A stretch of DNA of 45,666 bases from Acidobacteria bacterium RIFCSPLOWO2_12_FULL_68_19 (GTDB taxonomy: Bacteria; Acidobacteriota; Vicinamibacteria; Vicinamibacterales; UBA2999): the NCBI GenBank assembly GCA_001767525.1, contig MELF01000001.1:49346-95011 (forward strand), written 5' to 3'. Both the position numbers and the translations under genes were made by a program. The notes under the pieces were generated by a model, which was not told the origin of the DNA, did not search any database, and was given only the letters and a program-made list of their open reading frames with translations. Below, one piece after another: positions 30,533 through 38,601 of the stretch (position 1 is the stretch's first letter; every line of letters begins with the position of its first letter).

Positions 30533-31798
30533 ATGAGCAGCGTGTCACGTGTGAGTCGCAGGCGGTTGATGCAGTGGGGCGCCCTGTCGGCCGGCGCGAC
30601 GGCCATGGGGAAGGTCCTCGGCGCGACGGCGTTCGCCCAGGACTTCGGGCCCGGAACCGGCAGTATCGGGGTCATCGGCGGGCGCGACGAGAGGGCGCTC
30701 TTTCCCGGTCCCGACCTGCCGGGCGGCGGCCAGCTCGAGATCCGGATGGTGCAGTCGATGCACACCTCCGACGGCGACGAGCTCGAAGTCGCCCAGCGCG
30801 CCAAGCCGTTCGACCCCGAGTCGTGGATGAGCGAGTGGACCCGCGTGGCCGAGAAGAACGAGCAGCTCGCCGAGGAGTACGCGGCCGCCGGCTTCAAGCA
30901 GACCGCACACGAGTACTACCGGCGCGCCCAGGACTTCTGGTCGAACGCGACGGTGTACGCCGCCGAGCACCACCCGAAGCAGCTCCCCACTTACAGGAAG
31001 ATGCGCGAGACGTTCGACAAGGCGTGGCAGTTGGCGCGCCCGCCCTTCGAGCGCGTCAAGGTGCCCTACGAGGGGAAGATGCTCGAGGGCTACTTCCGCA
31101 AACCCGGCGGCGGAACCGGAACACGCTATCCGGCGGTGATTGCCTTCCAGGGCGCCGACTCGATGGCCGAGAACACCATCATGGGCGGCGGTTCGTATGC
31201 GTCCCGGGGCATGGCGTATCTGGTCGTCGACCTTCCGGGCCAGGGCTCGGCCATGCGCCTGCAGGGTCTGGCGCTGCCGCCCGACACCGAGCGGGTCGTC
31301 AAGGCGCTGGTCGACTATCTCGCCACCCGGCCCGACGTCGACACCAGCCGGCTCGGCATGCAGGGGATCAGCATGGGCGGTTGGAGCGTGCCGAGGGCCG
31401 TCACGGCGGAGAAGCGCATCAAGGCGGTCTGGATGGCGAGCGGCGCGCTGAGCCTGGCGACGGACCTGTTCGACTACTATCCGCCGATTCAGGACCGCGT
31501 GCGGTGGATCATCGGCGCGAAGGATCTGGCCGAGGCCAGGAAGAAGGTGCGCGAGTACACGACCGAAGGACGTGCGCACCTCATCGAGTGCACGATGCTC
31601 ATCGGCTACGGCGCCGACGATCGCATCATGGACTCGCAGGGCGCCTTCCGCCTCTATCAGGCGGCGGTCAACGCCAAGCGCGACATGATCGCCGGCCTCG
31701 GGCACCCGCACCACAGCGCCAAGGCGGGCGGCCCGCGCGCCGATCGCCCGCTGACGCTGCAGGACTGGGCGATGCGCCAGTTGCGGGCGGAAACCTAA
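30533..31798 (+). CDS. Tat-exported alpha/beta hydrolase (FrsA/dihydroxypseudooxynicotine-hydrolase-like)
   Basis: The protein has 421 residues. SRRRLMQWGALSAGATAMG is a twin-arginine signal. A helical cap precedes the core (YYRRAQDFWSNATVYAAEHH), as in 2,6-dihydroxypseudooxynicotine hydrolase and FrsA-like enzymes. The core has the strand YPAVIAFQGADS, nucleophile elbow GISMGGW (Ser280), acid in YGADDRIMD (Asp362/363) and a His in GLGHPHHS (391-394). This suggests C-C bond hydrolysis or esterase action outside the cytoplasm. ATG at 30533 is chosen from the Tat motif; an alternative ATG lies 12 nt upstream. The amidohydrolase genes follow convergently. Confidence 0.8.
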   Translation: MSSVSRVSRRRLMQWGALSAGATAMGKVLGATAFAQDFGPGTGSIGVIGGRDERALFPGPDLPGGGQLEIRMVQSMHTSDGDELEVAQRAKPFDPESWMSEWTRVAEKNEQLAEEYAAAGFKQTAHEYYRRAQDFWSNATVYAAEHHPKQLPTYRKMRETFDKAWQLARPPFERVKVPYEGKMLEGYFRKPGGGTGTRYPAVIAFQGADSMAENTIMGGGSYASRGMAYLVVDLPGQGSAMRLQGLALPPDTERVVKALVDYLATRPDVDTSRLGMQGISMGGWSVPRAVTAEKRIKAVWMASGALSLATDLFDYYPPIQDRVRWIIGAKDLAEARKKVREYTTEGRAHLIECTMLIGYGADDRIMDSQGAFRLYQAAVNAKRDMIAGLGHPHHSAKAGGPRADRPLTLQDWAMRQLRAET

Positions 31799-31837
31799 CC
31801 CCAGAGCTCCGGGCTTCCGAGATCGGCCCGACCGACT

Positions 31838-32911
31838 TCACGACGGAATCCGCAAGAGCTTCGTCAGGTTGCCGCCGAGGATCGCCTCCTTGTCGGCGCT
31901 GCTCAGCCACGACGCGTCGAGCACCAGGTCCACCGTGACCGGCCAGTTCAGCGGGTTGTCGGTCCCGTACACGACCTGGCTCACGCCCATCTCGCTCACC
32001 AGGTGGCGGAGCCCTTCGTCCGAGAAGACCATCGTGTCGACCAGGACCTGCGACCGCAGATACTCCTTCGGGCGCTTCTTGTTGGCGCAGTTGGCGTTGG
32101 TGCGCACGTCGCAGGCCACCTCGGTCCGCATCACGTACGACGGCAGGTAGCCGCCGGCGTGCGCCGCGCCGACCCGCAGGCCCGGAAAGCGGTCGAACGT
32201 CCCGTCGAAGATGAGCCGAGACAGGAAATAGGTCGTCTCGAGCGGGTTGCCGATGATGTTCCCCAGATCGCCCCGGCCGCGGAGCGCCCCGCCGGTCACG
32301 ATATTGTCGGCGCCGCCGGGGTGCATGAAGACGACCACCCCCAGCTCGGCGGCTTTGGCCCAGAAGGGGTCGAACTTCGGCAGCGACAGGTCCTCGCCGT
32401 TCACGTGCCCGCCGATGGCGGCGGCGCGCAGCCCAAGGCGCTTGACCCCGTCTTCCAGCTGTGCGGCTGCCACGTCCGGGAACTGCAGCGACGTGGATGC
32501 CATCGCCACGAACCGGTCGGGATACTGGGCCACGAAGCGGGCTAGTCCCTCGTTCTGGGCGCGCACGATCCGGTCGGCCAGGCTGCGATCCTTGACTTCC
32601 CACCACCAGAAGCCGTTGATGCTGAGGACTTGGACGTCGATCCCTTGCTTGTCGATGAGCGCGATGCGGTCGGGCCCGAGCGGACGGCCTCCCCCCTGCC
32701 GCTCGTACTCGGTCCCCTTGATGACCGGCTCGACCTCGCGCACCGTCGCATGCGCGTGGATGTCGATGACCCGCACGCGTCTGCCGCCGACCGTCACCTG
32801 GCGCCGCGCCGGTGTCGCTTGCCGCGCGGCGGCGTCGCCGGTCGGTCCGGCCACGCACGCGCCCGCCGTGGCTCCGGCGATCGTTCTCAGGAAGCTCCTG
32901 CGACTTGACAT
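31838..32911 (-). CDS. Tat-exported amidohydrolase, ACMSD-like family (paralogue 1)
   Basis: The protein has 357 residues. SSRRSFLRT plus an alanine-rich stretch forms a Tat signal. The PF04909-type metal site is visible: VIDIHAHATV (H52, H54), IGGHVNGEDLSLPKFDPFWA with a following His in VFMHPGG, AAHAGGYLPSY, and the final Asp in VYGTDNPLNWP. Members of this family are decarboxylases or hydrolases of aromatic acids (ACMSD, gamma-resorcylate decarboxylase). It is the last of three tandem paralogues on the minus strand, which share long blocks such as GRGDLGNIIGNPLETTYFLS. ATG at 32911 is chosen from the Tat motif. Confidence 0.85.
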   Translation of the reverse strand: MSSRRSFLRTIAGATAGACVAGPTGDAAARQATPARRQVTVGGRRVRVIDIHAHATVREVEPVIKGTEYERQGGGRPLGPDRIALIDKQGIDVQVLSINGFWWWEVKDRSLADRIVRAQNEGLARFVAQYPDRFVAMASTSLQFPDVAAAQLEDGVKRLGLRAAAIGGHVNGEDLSLPKFDPFWAKAAELGVVVFMHPGGADNIVTGGALRGRGDLGNIIGNPLETTYFLSRLIFDGTFDRFPGLRVGAAHAGGYLPSYVMRTEVACDVRTNANCANKKRPKEYLRSQVLVDTMVFSDEGLRHLVSEMGVSQVVYGTDNPLNWPVTVDLVLDASWLSSADKEAILGGNLTKLLRIPS

Positions 32912-32935
32912 GTGTGAACTCCGATGGGTGATTGG

Positions 32936-33000
32936 GAGTCCTACGTTACTCCCAACTCCCAATCTCCAACTCCCGACTTCCAACGACCAACTCCCAACGA
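32936..33000. repeat. CCAACTCCCAA tandem/inverted intergenic repeat
   Basis: GATTGGGAGT faces several copies of ACTCCCAAYT-like units in the 90-bp gap between amidohydrolase paralogues 1 and 2. The same unit forms the 18-bp inverted repeat at 42510-42602, and one copy (GGTGGTTGGGAGTCCACC) lies at about 34079-34096 between paralogues 2 and 3. Confidence 0.65.
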
Positions 33001-33001
33001 G

Positions 33002-34057
33002 TCATCCCGTGATGCGGAGCAGCTTCGCCAGGTTCCCGCCGAGGATCGCTTCCTTGTCCGCGTTGCTCAGCGCCGGGTGATCGACGATGTAATCGACGTG
33101 CACCGGCCACCCAAAAGGAATGTCGGTGCCGAAGACGACCTGGCCGGCGCCCATTTCAGCGACCAGGTGCCGCAGGCCGTCGGGCGTGAAGACCATCGTG
33201 TCGGCGAGGATCTGCGATCGCATGTACTCGCTCGGCTTCTTCTTGATGATGCACTTCTGGTTCGGCCGCCCGCACGCCACCTCGGTCCGCCCGAGGTACG
33301 ACGGCAGGTAGCCCCCGCCGTGCGCGCCGCAGACCTTGAGCGCCGGGAACTTGTCGAACGTGCCGTCGAAGATGAGCCGAGACAGGAAGACCGTTGTTTC
33401 GAGCGGGTTGCCGACGATATTGCCCAGGCCCCCGCGGCCGGCCAGCGCGCCTTCCTTCAGGAGGTTCTGCGAGCCGTTCGGGTGCATGAAGACGAGCTCG
33501 CCCATCTCGGCGGCTTTCGCCCAGAACGGGTCGAACTTCGGGAGCGACAGGCTCTCGCCGCCAACGTGCCCGCCGACGGTGACGCCCCGCGCCCCGTGTC
33601 TGGTCACCGCTTCCTGCAGCATCTCGGCCGCCAGGTCGGGAAACTGGAGCGGCACCGACGCCATGCCGACGATGCGGTCCGGATGGGCGCGATGCCACGT
33701 GGCGAGTGTCTCGTTGTGGTGGCTGCAGATCGCCCGGGCCAACCCGCGATCCTTCGCCTCCCACCACCAGAAGTCGTTGACGCTGACGGCCGCAACGTCG
33801 ATCCCCATCTTGTCGAGCGTCGGGACGCGATCGTCGAAGGAGGCCCCTTTCGTGTACTCCTCGAACGGCGTGCCCTTGACGATCTCGGCCGGGACCGGCA
33901 TGTCCCAGTGGTTGTGGACGTCGATGACGCGCACGCGCCGGCCCGCAATACTCAACTGGCGGCGTCCCGGCGCCTGTGCCGCGAGGCCGCCTCCGATCGC
34001 GCACGCTCCCGCGGCGGCGCCGGCAAGGGTCTTCAGAAAGCGTCTGCGATTCGGCAT
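33002..34057 (-). CDS. Tat-exported amidohydrolase, ACMSD-like family (paralogue 2)
   Basis: The protein has 351 residues with Tat motif NRRRFLKTL. It has the same architecture as its neighbours but diverged at the metal-site entrance (VIDVHNHWD instead of HAHA/HAHT) and in the cysteine loop (ACGRPNQKCIIKKKPSEYMR instead of ACDVR-x-NANCANKKRP). Conserved are VGGHVGGESLSLPKFDPFWA, VFMHPNGS, GAHGGGYLPSY and VFGTDIPFGWP. Active-site changes suggest a different substrate from paralogues 1 and 3. The start is chosen at the Tat motif (34057). Confidence 0.85.
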   Translation of the reverse strand: MPNRRRFLKTLAGAAAGACAIGGGLAAQAPGRRQLSIAGRRVRVIDVHNHWDMPVPAEIVKGTPFEEYTKGASFDDRVPTLDKMGIDVAAVSVNDFWWWEAKDRGLARAICSHHNETLATWHRAHPDRIVGMASVPLQFPDLAAEMLQEAVTRHGARGVTVGGHVGGESLSLPKFDPFWAKAAEMGELVFMHPNGSQNLLKEGALAGRGGLGNIVGNPLETTVFLSRLIFDGTFDKFPALKVCGAHGGGYLPSYLGRTEVACGRPNQKCIIKKKPSEYMRSQILADTMVFTPDGLRHLVAEMGAGQVVFGTDIPFGWPVHVDYIVDHPALSNADKEAILGGNLAKLLRITG

Positions 34058-34108
34058 GTGTCGCTCCACAGTCGTCGGTGGTTGGGAGTCCACCAACTAC
34101 CGCCTGAT

Positions 34109-35176
34109 TCACGAGGTAATGCGCAGCAGTTTCGCCAGGTTGCCGTTCAGGATCTGCTCCTTCTCCGCGTTGTTCAGGAAGGGCGCGTTCAGCACGAGAT
34201 CGACGGTCACGGGCCAGTTGAAAGGGTTGTCGGTGCCGTAGACGATCTGGCCGACGCCGACTTCCGCCACCAGGTGCCGCAGCCCCTCCTCGGAGAACAC
34301 CATCGTGTCGATGAGCACCTGTGACCGCAGGTACTCTTTCGGCCGCTTCTTGTTGGCGCAGTTCGCGTTGTTGCGTACGTCGCAGGCGACTTCGGTGCGC
34401 ATCACGTAGGAGGGGAGGTATCCGCCCGCATGGGCGCCGCACACCCGCAGCCGGGGATGCCGGTCGAAGACGCCGTCGAAGATCAGCCGCGAGAGGAAGT
34501 AGGTGGTTTCGAGCGGGTTGCCGATGATGTTGCCCAGGTCCCCGCGCCCGCGCCAGGCGCTGTCCCGGATGATGTTGTCGGCGCCGCCGGGGTGCATGAA
34601 GACGAGTTCGCCCATCTCGGCCGCCTTCGCCCAGAACGGGTCGAACTTCGGGAGCGACAGATCCTCGCCGCCGACGTGCCCGCCCAGCGTCACCCCACGT
34701 GCGCCGAGCCGCGTGACCGCGTCCTGCAGGATCTCCGCGGCCAGGTCGGGGAACTGCAGCGGCACCGAGGCCATCGCCACGAACCGGTCCGGGTACTTCT
34801 TCACCCACTGGGCCAGTCCTTCGTTGTGGGCGGTGCAGATGGCGCGGGCGAGGCCGCGATCCTGGGCCGCGTACCACCAGAAGCCGTTGATGCTCAGCGC
34901 CTGCAGGTCGACTCCCTGCTTGTCCATCGCGACGAGCCGCTGCTCCAGGCCCGGGGTGCCGGCGGCCTGCTTTTCGAACGGCGTCCCCTTGACCACGTCG
35001 CCGAGCGGGATGTTGGTATGGGCGTGCACGTCGATGACGCGGATGCGCCTGCCGGCGATCGAAACCTGCCGCCGCGCGGGGGCCTGCGCCTCGGCCGGCC
35101 CGCGCTCGCGGGTCAGCAAATACGCGCCCGCGGATCCCGCGGCGACACGCTTGAGAAAGTCCCTGCGATTCGGCAT
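34109..35176 (-). CDS. Tat-exported amidohydrolase, ACMSD-like family (paralogue 3)
   Basis: The protein has 355 residues. The Tat signal is NRRDFLKRVAAGSAGAYLL. Metal-site motifs are VIDVHAHTN, LGGHVGGEDLSLPKFDPFWA, VFMHPGGAD, GAHAGGYLPSY and VYGTDNPFNWP. It is closest to paralogue 1, sharing ACDVR-x-NANCANKKRPKEYL and RGDLGNIIGNPLETTYFLSR. GGAGGAGCAGTG precedes the ATG at 35176. It is the promoter-proximal gene of the three-gene tandem and is divergent from the tandem hydrolase gene at 35379. Confidence 0.87.
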   Translation of the reverse strand: MPNRRDFLKRVAAGSAGAYLLTRERGPAEAQAPARRQVSIAGRRIRVIDVHAHTNIPLGDVVKGTPFEKQAAGTPGLEQRLVAMDKQGVDLQALSINGFWWYAAQDRGLARAICTAHNEGLAQWVKKYPDRFVAMASVPLQFPDLAAEILQDAVTRLGARGVTLGGHVGGEDLSLPKFDPFWAKAAEMGELVFMHPGGADNIIRDSAWRGRGDLGNIIGNPLETTYFLSRLIFDGVFDRHPRLRVCGAHAGGYLPSYVMRTEVACDVRNNANCANKKRPKEYLRSQVLIDTMVFSEEGLRHLVAEVGVGQIVYGTDNPFNWPVTVDLVLNAPFLNNAEKEQILNGNLAKLLRITS

Positions 35177-35317
35177 CACTGCTCCTCCCCGGGTGTGGGG
35201 CCAGACTCTATACTCGTTCCGCAGGCGATTCAATCGGTTGTCGGCCCTGCACGTGGGCTGGGGTACCTATTGACTTCGCTGCGGCTTCGACCTACAAACC
35301 GGTTGTTGGACATTTTC

Positions 35318-35363
35318 GGGGTCAGACCCCGGTGATGCCGTCGCATCACCGGGGTCTGACCCC
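35318..35363. repeat. Perfect 21-bp inverted repeat (GGGGTCAGACCCC type)
   Basis: The left arm GGGGTCAGACCCCGGTGATGC (35318-35338), a 4-nt loop and a fully complementary right arm (35343-35363) form a perfect hairpin that ends 15 nt before the start codon of the tandem hydrolase gene. Each arm itself contains the palindrome GGGGTCAGACCCC or GGGGTCTGACCCC. GGGTCAGACCC-type palindromes are common dispersed elements in environmental genomes and may be mobilised by REP-associated (RAYT) transposases. Confidence 0.85.
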
Positions 35364-35378
35364 TTGAAAGGAACACGT

Positions 35379-37709
35379 ATGAAGTTCTGCAGGATGATGC
35401 TGGCGGCGCTGGTGCTGTCCGCCGCGCTCGGGACCGACGCCCTCGCCCAGACGGCGGCTGCCAAGGCGGCGCCCCCACCCGGCATTCCGACCGTGTCGCT
35501 CGCCAACGTCGCCCGTCAGGGATTCTGGTTCGCCGGCGGGAAGTACGTCGGCGAGCTCGGCGAGGACAAGGAAGCCACCATGGGCGGCGCCATGTACGTC
35601 GAGGTAATGGTGCCGAAGCAGATCCGGTCGCCGTATCCGATCGTGCTCTTCCACGGCGCGGGGCAGACCGGCGTCGACTGGCTGCAGACGCCGGACGGTC
35701 GCCCCGGCTGGGCCTACAACTTCCTCGACATGGGGTACGTCGTCTACATGACGGATTTCCCGGCGCGCGGCCGCTCGCAGTACGTGCCGGGCGTCGACGG
35801 AAACCTGACGATCCGGACCTCGGACAACCTCGAGGAGATCTTCACGGCCGCCGCCGCCCGGGGCAACTTCCCGCAGGCGAAGCAGCACACGGCGTGGCCG
35901 GGCACCGGGCGCATCGGCGACAAGATCTTCGACGACTTCGCGAAGACGCAGGTGCAGTTCCTCCAGGGCAACCGGCAGGAGACGCTGACGCGCGACGCCT
36001 ACATCGCGCTGCTCGATGCGATCAACACGCCGGTCATCCTGCTGACGCACTCCCAGGGCGGCGCCTTCGGCTGGCTCGTCGCCGACGCGCGGCCGAACCT
36101 CGTCAAGGCGATCGCCACGCTCGAACCGGCGGCGCCGCCGATCCGCGGCGTCGACAACGCCAAGGTCGCCTACCAGCAGGGCGGGGGCCTGAGCTGGGGG
36201 GTGGCGAACAGCCCGATTACCTACGAGCCGGCCGTCAGCGATCCGAAGGAGCTGCAGACGGTGCTCGAGGCGCAGGCGCCCGCCGCCGACAAGGTGCCGT
36301 GCTACGTGCAGCAGGAGCCGGCGCGGAAGCTCAAGAACCTGCAGAACATTCCGGTGATGCTGATGGTCGGCGAGGGGAGCTACCACCGCATCTACGACCA
36401 CTGCCTCGCGAAGTGGCTCACCCAGGCCGGCGTCAAGACCGAGTACGTCGAGATGGAGAGCGTCGGCCTGCGGGGCAACGGCCACATGATGATGCTCGAG
36501 CGGAACAGCGCGGACATCGCCAAGTTCATCGGCGGCTGGCTGAGCCGCACTGCCCGGCCGGGGCGCGGCGAGAACGCGTCGCGGGCGACGCCGCCGAAGT
36601 CGATCCCGACGTTCCCGGTGGAGAACATCGCACGGAAGGGATTCTTCTACGCCGGCGGCAGCCACTGGGGCGAGCCCGGCCGCCGGGTGATGCGCGGCGC
36701 GATGTACACGGAAGTGCTGGTGCCGCGGCAGATCCGCCATCCGAACCCGGTCGTACTGTTCCACGGCAACGGCCAGACCGGCGTCGACTGGCTGCAGACG
36801 CCGGACGGGCGCGCCGGCTGGGCCTACCGCCTGGTCGACGAGGGCTTCGTCGTCTACATGGTGGATTACCCGGCGCGCGGCCGCTCGACGTACGTCCCGC
36901 TCCCCGGCGCCGACGGCAAGGCGCCCGTCGACGGCAACATCGGGATCCGCACGGCGCTCGAGATCGAGCGGATCTGGACCAACGCGCGCGAGCGCGGCGA
37001 CTTCCCGCTGAAGATGAACCACACGCAGTGGCCCGGCAGCGGCAAGATGGGCGATCCGGTCTTCGACTTTTTCATGAAGACGCAGGTCCAGTTCGCCGGC
37101 GCGACGGGGCAGCTCGTACGGCCGGCCGGAATCGCGCTGCTCGAGACGATCGGCACCCCGGTGATTTTCTTCACGCATTCCCAGGGCGGCGGCTTCGGCT
37201 TCGACATCACCGAGGCGCGCCCGCATCTGGTGCGCGCGCTGATCACGGCCGAGCCGGGCGGCCCGCAGTTCGGCAACGTCGACACCGCGAAGGTGACGAC
37301 CGGTCCGCGCAACCCGAACTCGTGGGGGCTCACCAACAACCGGTACGAGTACGACCCGCCGGCGAACGCGCCCGGCGAGATCGACGTGGTGCTCGAAGAG
37401 AGATCGGAACACCCGGACGAGGCGCGCTGCTGGATGCAGAAGGAGCCGGCGCGCAAGCTCGTCCGGTGGCAGAACATCCCGGTCGTGGCGCTCTCGGCCA
37501 ACGGCACGTATCACCGGGTGTACGACCCGTGCATCCCGAAGTTCCTCAAGCAGGCGGGGGTGCGGGCCGAGTTCATCCGGCTCGAGGAGGTCGGGATCAG
37601 GGGCAACAGCCACATGATGATGTCCGAGCGGAACAGCGACGAGGTCATCAAGTGGGTAATCGGCTGGATCCGGAAGAACGCGCCCGCGACGGTGACGAGC
37701 ACGCGGTAG
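35379..37709 (+). CDS. Secreted protein with two tandem alpha/beta-hydrolase domains
   Basis: The protein has 776 residues, about twice the size of one domain. A signal peptide (1-24) is followed by two homologous halves, about 37-390 and 405-770. Each contains VLFHG-x-GQTGVDWLQTPDGR, VVYM-x-D-x-PARGRS-x-YVP and a nucleophile elbow THSQGG (Ser225 and Ser601). Each half ends with RGN-x-HMMM-x-ERNS (His369 and about His745). Both nucleophiles and both histidines are kept, so both halves could be active. The arrangement implies internal duplication and fusion. AAAGGA lies before the ATG. The gene follows the 21-bp inverted repeat and ends in a strong hairpin. Esterase activity is inferred. Confidence 0.85.
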   Translation: MKFCRMMLAALVLSAALGTDALAQTAAAKAAPPPGIPTVSLANVARQGFWFAGGKYVGELGEDKEATMGGAMYVEVMVPKQIRSPYPIVLFHGAGQTGVDWLQTPDGRPGWAYNFLDMGYVVYMTDFPARGRSQYVPGVDGNLTIRTSDNLEEIFTAAAARGNFPQAKQHTAWPGTGRIGDKIFDDFAKTQVQFLQGNRQETLTRDAYIALLDAINTPVILLTHSQGGAFGWLVADARPNLVKAIATLEPAAPPIRGVDNAKVAYQQGGGLSWGVANSPITYEPAVSDPKELQTVLEAQAPAADKVPCYVQQEPARKLKNLQNIPVMLMVGEGSYHRIYDHCLAKWLTQAGVKTEYVEMESVGLRGNGHMMMLERNSADIAKFIGGWLSRTARPGRGENASRATPPKSIPTFPVENIARKGFFYAGGSHWGEPGRRVMRGAMYTEVLVPRQIRHPNPVVLFHGNGQTGVDWLQTPDGRAGWAYRLVDEGFVVYMVDYPARGRSTYVPLPGADGKAPVDGNIGIRTALEIERIWTNARERGDFPLKMNHTQWPGSGKMGDPVFDFFMKTQVQFAGATGQLVRPAGIALLETIGTPVIFFTHSQGGGFGFDITEARPHLVRALITAEPGGPQFGNVDTAKVTTGPRNPNSWGLTNNRYEYDPPANAPGEIDVVLEERSEHPDEARCWMQKEPARKLVRWQNIPVVALSANGTYHRVYDPCIPKFLKQAGVRAEFIRLEEVGIRGNSHMMMSERNSDEVIKWVIGWIRKNAPATVTSTR

Positions 37710-37714
37710 GCGTT

Positions 37715-37741
37715 GGGCCCCGGGCCTCAGGCCTGGGGCCC
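37715..37741 (+). terminator. Strong GC hairpin after the tandem hydrolase
   Basis: GGGCCCCGGGCC-TCA-GGCCTGGGGCCC forms a 12-bp stem with one G-T pair and a 3-nt loop, 5 nt after the stop codon. No U-tract follows. It also belongs to the family of palindromic intergenic repeats of this genome. Confidence 0.55.
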
Positions 37742-37781
37742 GCGGGCTTCAATGGACGTGCTAGGATTTCCGTAGGTCGAC

Positions 37782-37988
37782 ATGCCTGCGAAGCCGTTCC
37801 GCATAGTCGAGACACCACCGGGTCTGCCGTCCGCCGAGGAGCTTGCCCGAAGCTATCACCTGACTCCGCGCGAGACGGCGTCTATTAGGAGATTCGTCGC
37901 CTCAGTACGCCGGGGCCGGCGGACTGGCACGTCCGTGAGCGTCGCTCGTTTCCGTTCACGCGAGCGGGTGGGCGCGCGTAAGAAGTAG
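37782..37988 (+). CDS. Small basic protein upstream of the TIR-like gene
   Basis: The protein has 68 residues: FRIVETPPGLPSAEELARSY, then HLTPRETASIRRFVASVRRG and a basic C-terminus. It resembles short helical accessory or antitoxin-like proteins, but no family was recognised. Its TAG stop is immediately followed by the TTG start of the next gene, so the two genes are translationally linked and probably form a module. Confidence 0.5.
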   Translation: MPAKPFRIVETPPGLPSAEELARSYHLTPRETASIRRFVASVRRGRRTGTSVSVARFRSRERVGARKK

Positions 37989-38582
37989 TTGGCTGTTGCC
38001 AAGCGGCCGGACGAGGTCTTCCTCAACATCCCGTTCGCGGAATCTCACGAATTCCTGTACCTCGCACTGATCTCGGGCCTCGTGGCGCTGCGCCTCAAGC
38101 CCCGCAGCGTTCTGGAGATCCCGCCTCAACAGTACCGCCTTCAGCGCCTCTACCAGTTGATCGTGTCGTGTCCCTACTCAATCCACGATCTGTCCCACGT
38201 CACCCTCTCGAACGCCGGACACCGAGTCCCGCGTTTCAATATGCCGTTCGAACTGGGCATCGCGGTGGCCATCGCGCTCGCCCAGCAGCGCGTGAAGACG
38301 CACCAATTCCGAATCTTCGAGAGGGAGCCGCACCGCCTGCAGCAGTCGCTCAGTGATGTCCTGGGACACGATCCCTACATCCACAGAGGCTGTGCGCAGG
38401 GGGTGCTGGAGTGTCTGCTGGATGTGTTTCCCGATCTGCCGGCCGCACCCGATCTGTCGGAAATGCGAAGACTGTGTAAAGATCTTCGCCGCTTCCGAAG
38501 GGAAAGGCTTGGTGAGAACGTCTTCACGCCGAGGGCGTTTTCGACTCTCGTCGTGACCGCGCGCAAGCTGATTGAGGCATGA
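37989..38582 (+). CDS. TIR/nucleoside-2-deoxyribosyltransferase-like protein
   Basis: The protein has 197 residues and starts at TTG directly after the previous stop. VFLNIPFAESHEFLYLALIS opens the fold; LYQLIVSCPYSIHDLSHVTL and RFNMPFELGIAVAIA follow. The V-F-x-N-x-P-F, Y-x-IHD-x-S and NMP-x-E-LG elements match a family of small bacterial proteins related in fold to TIR and deoxyribosyltransferase domains, in which the Glu of the ELG motif (Glu88) would be catalytic. Such proteins often lie in defence islands. The gene is convergent with the HsdR-HsdM fusion (20 bp apart). An NAD- or nucleotide-cleaving effector role is an inference. Confidence 0.6.
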   Translation: MAVAKRPDEVFLNIPFAESHEFLYLALISGLVALRLKPRSVLEIPPQQYRLQRLYQLIVSCPYSIHDLSHVTLSNAGHRVPRFNMPFELGIAVAIALAQQRVKTHQFRIFEREPHRLQQSLSDVLGHDPYIHRGCAQGVLECLLDVFPDLPAAPDLSEMRRLCKDLRRFRRERLGENVFTPRAFSTLVVTARKLIEA

Positions 38583-38601
38583 ACCGACCCCACACGAGCC
38601 A

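Noticed and set aside
35346-37613. Minus-strand open frame of about 755 codons
   Set aside because: Antisense to the duplicated hydrolase gene; its apparent internal repeats merely mirror the duplicated domains.
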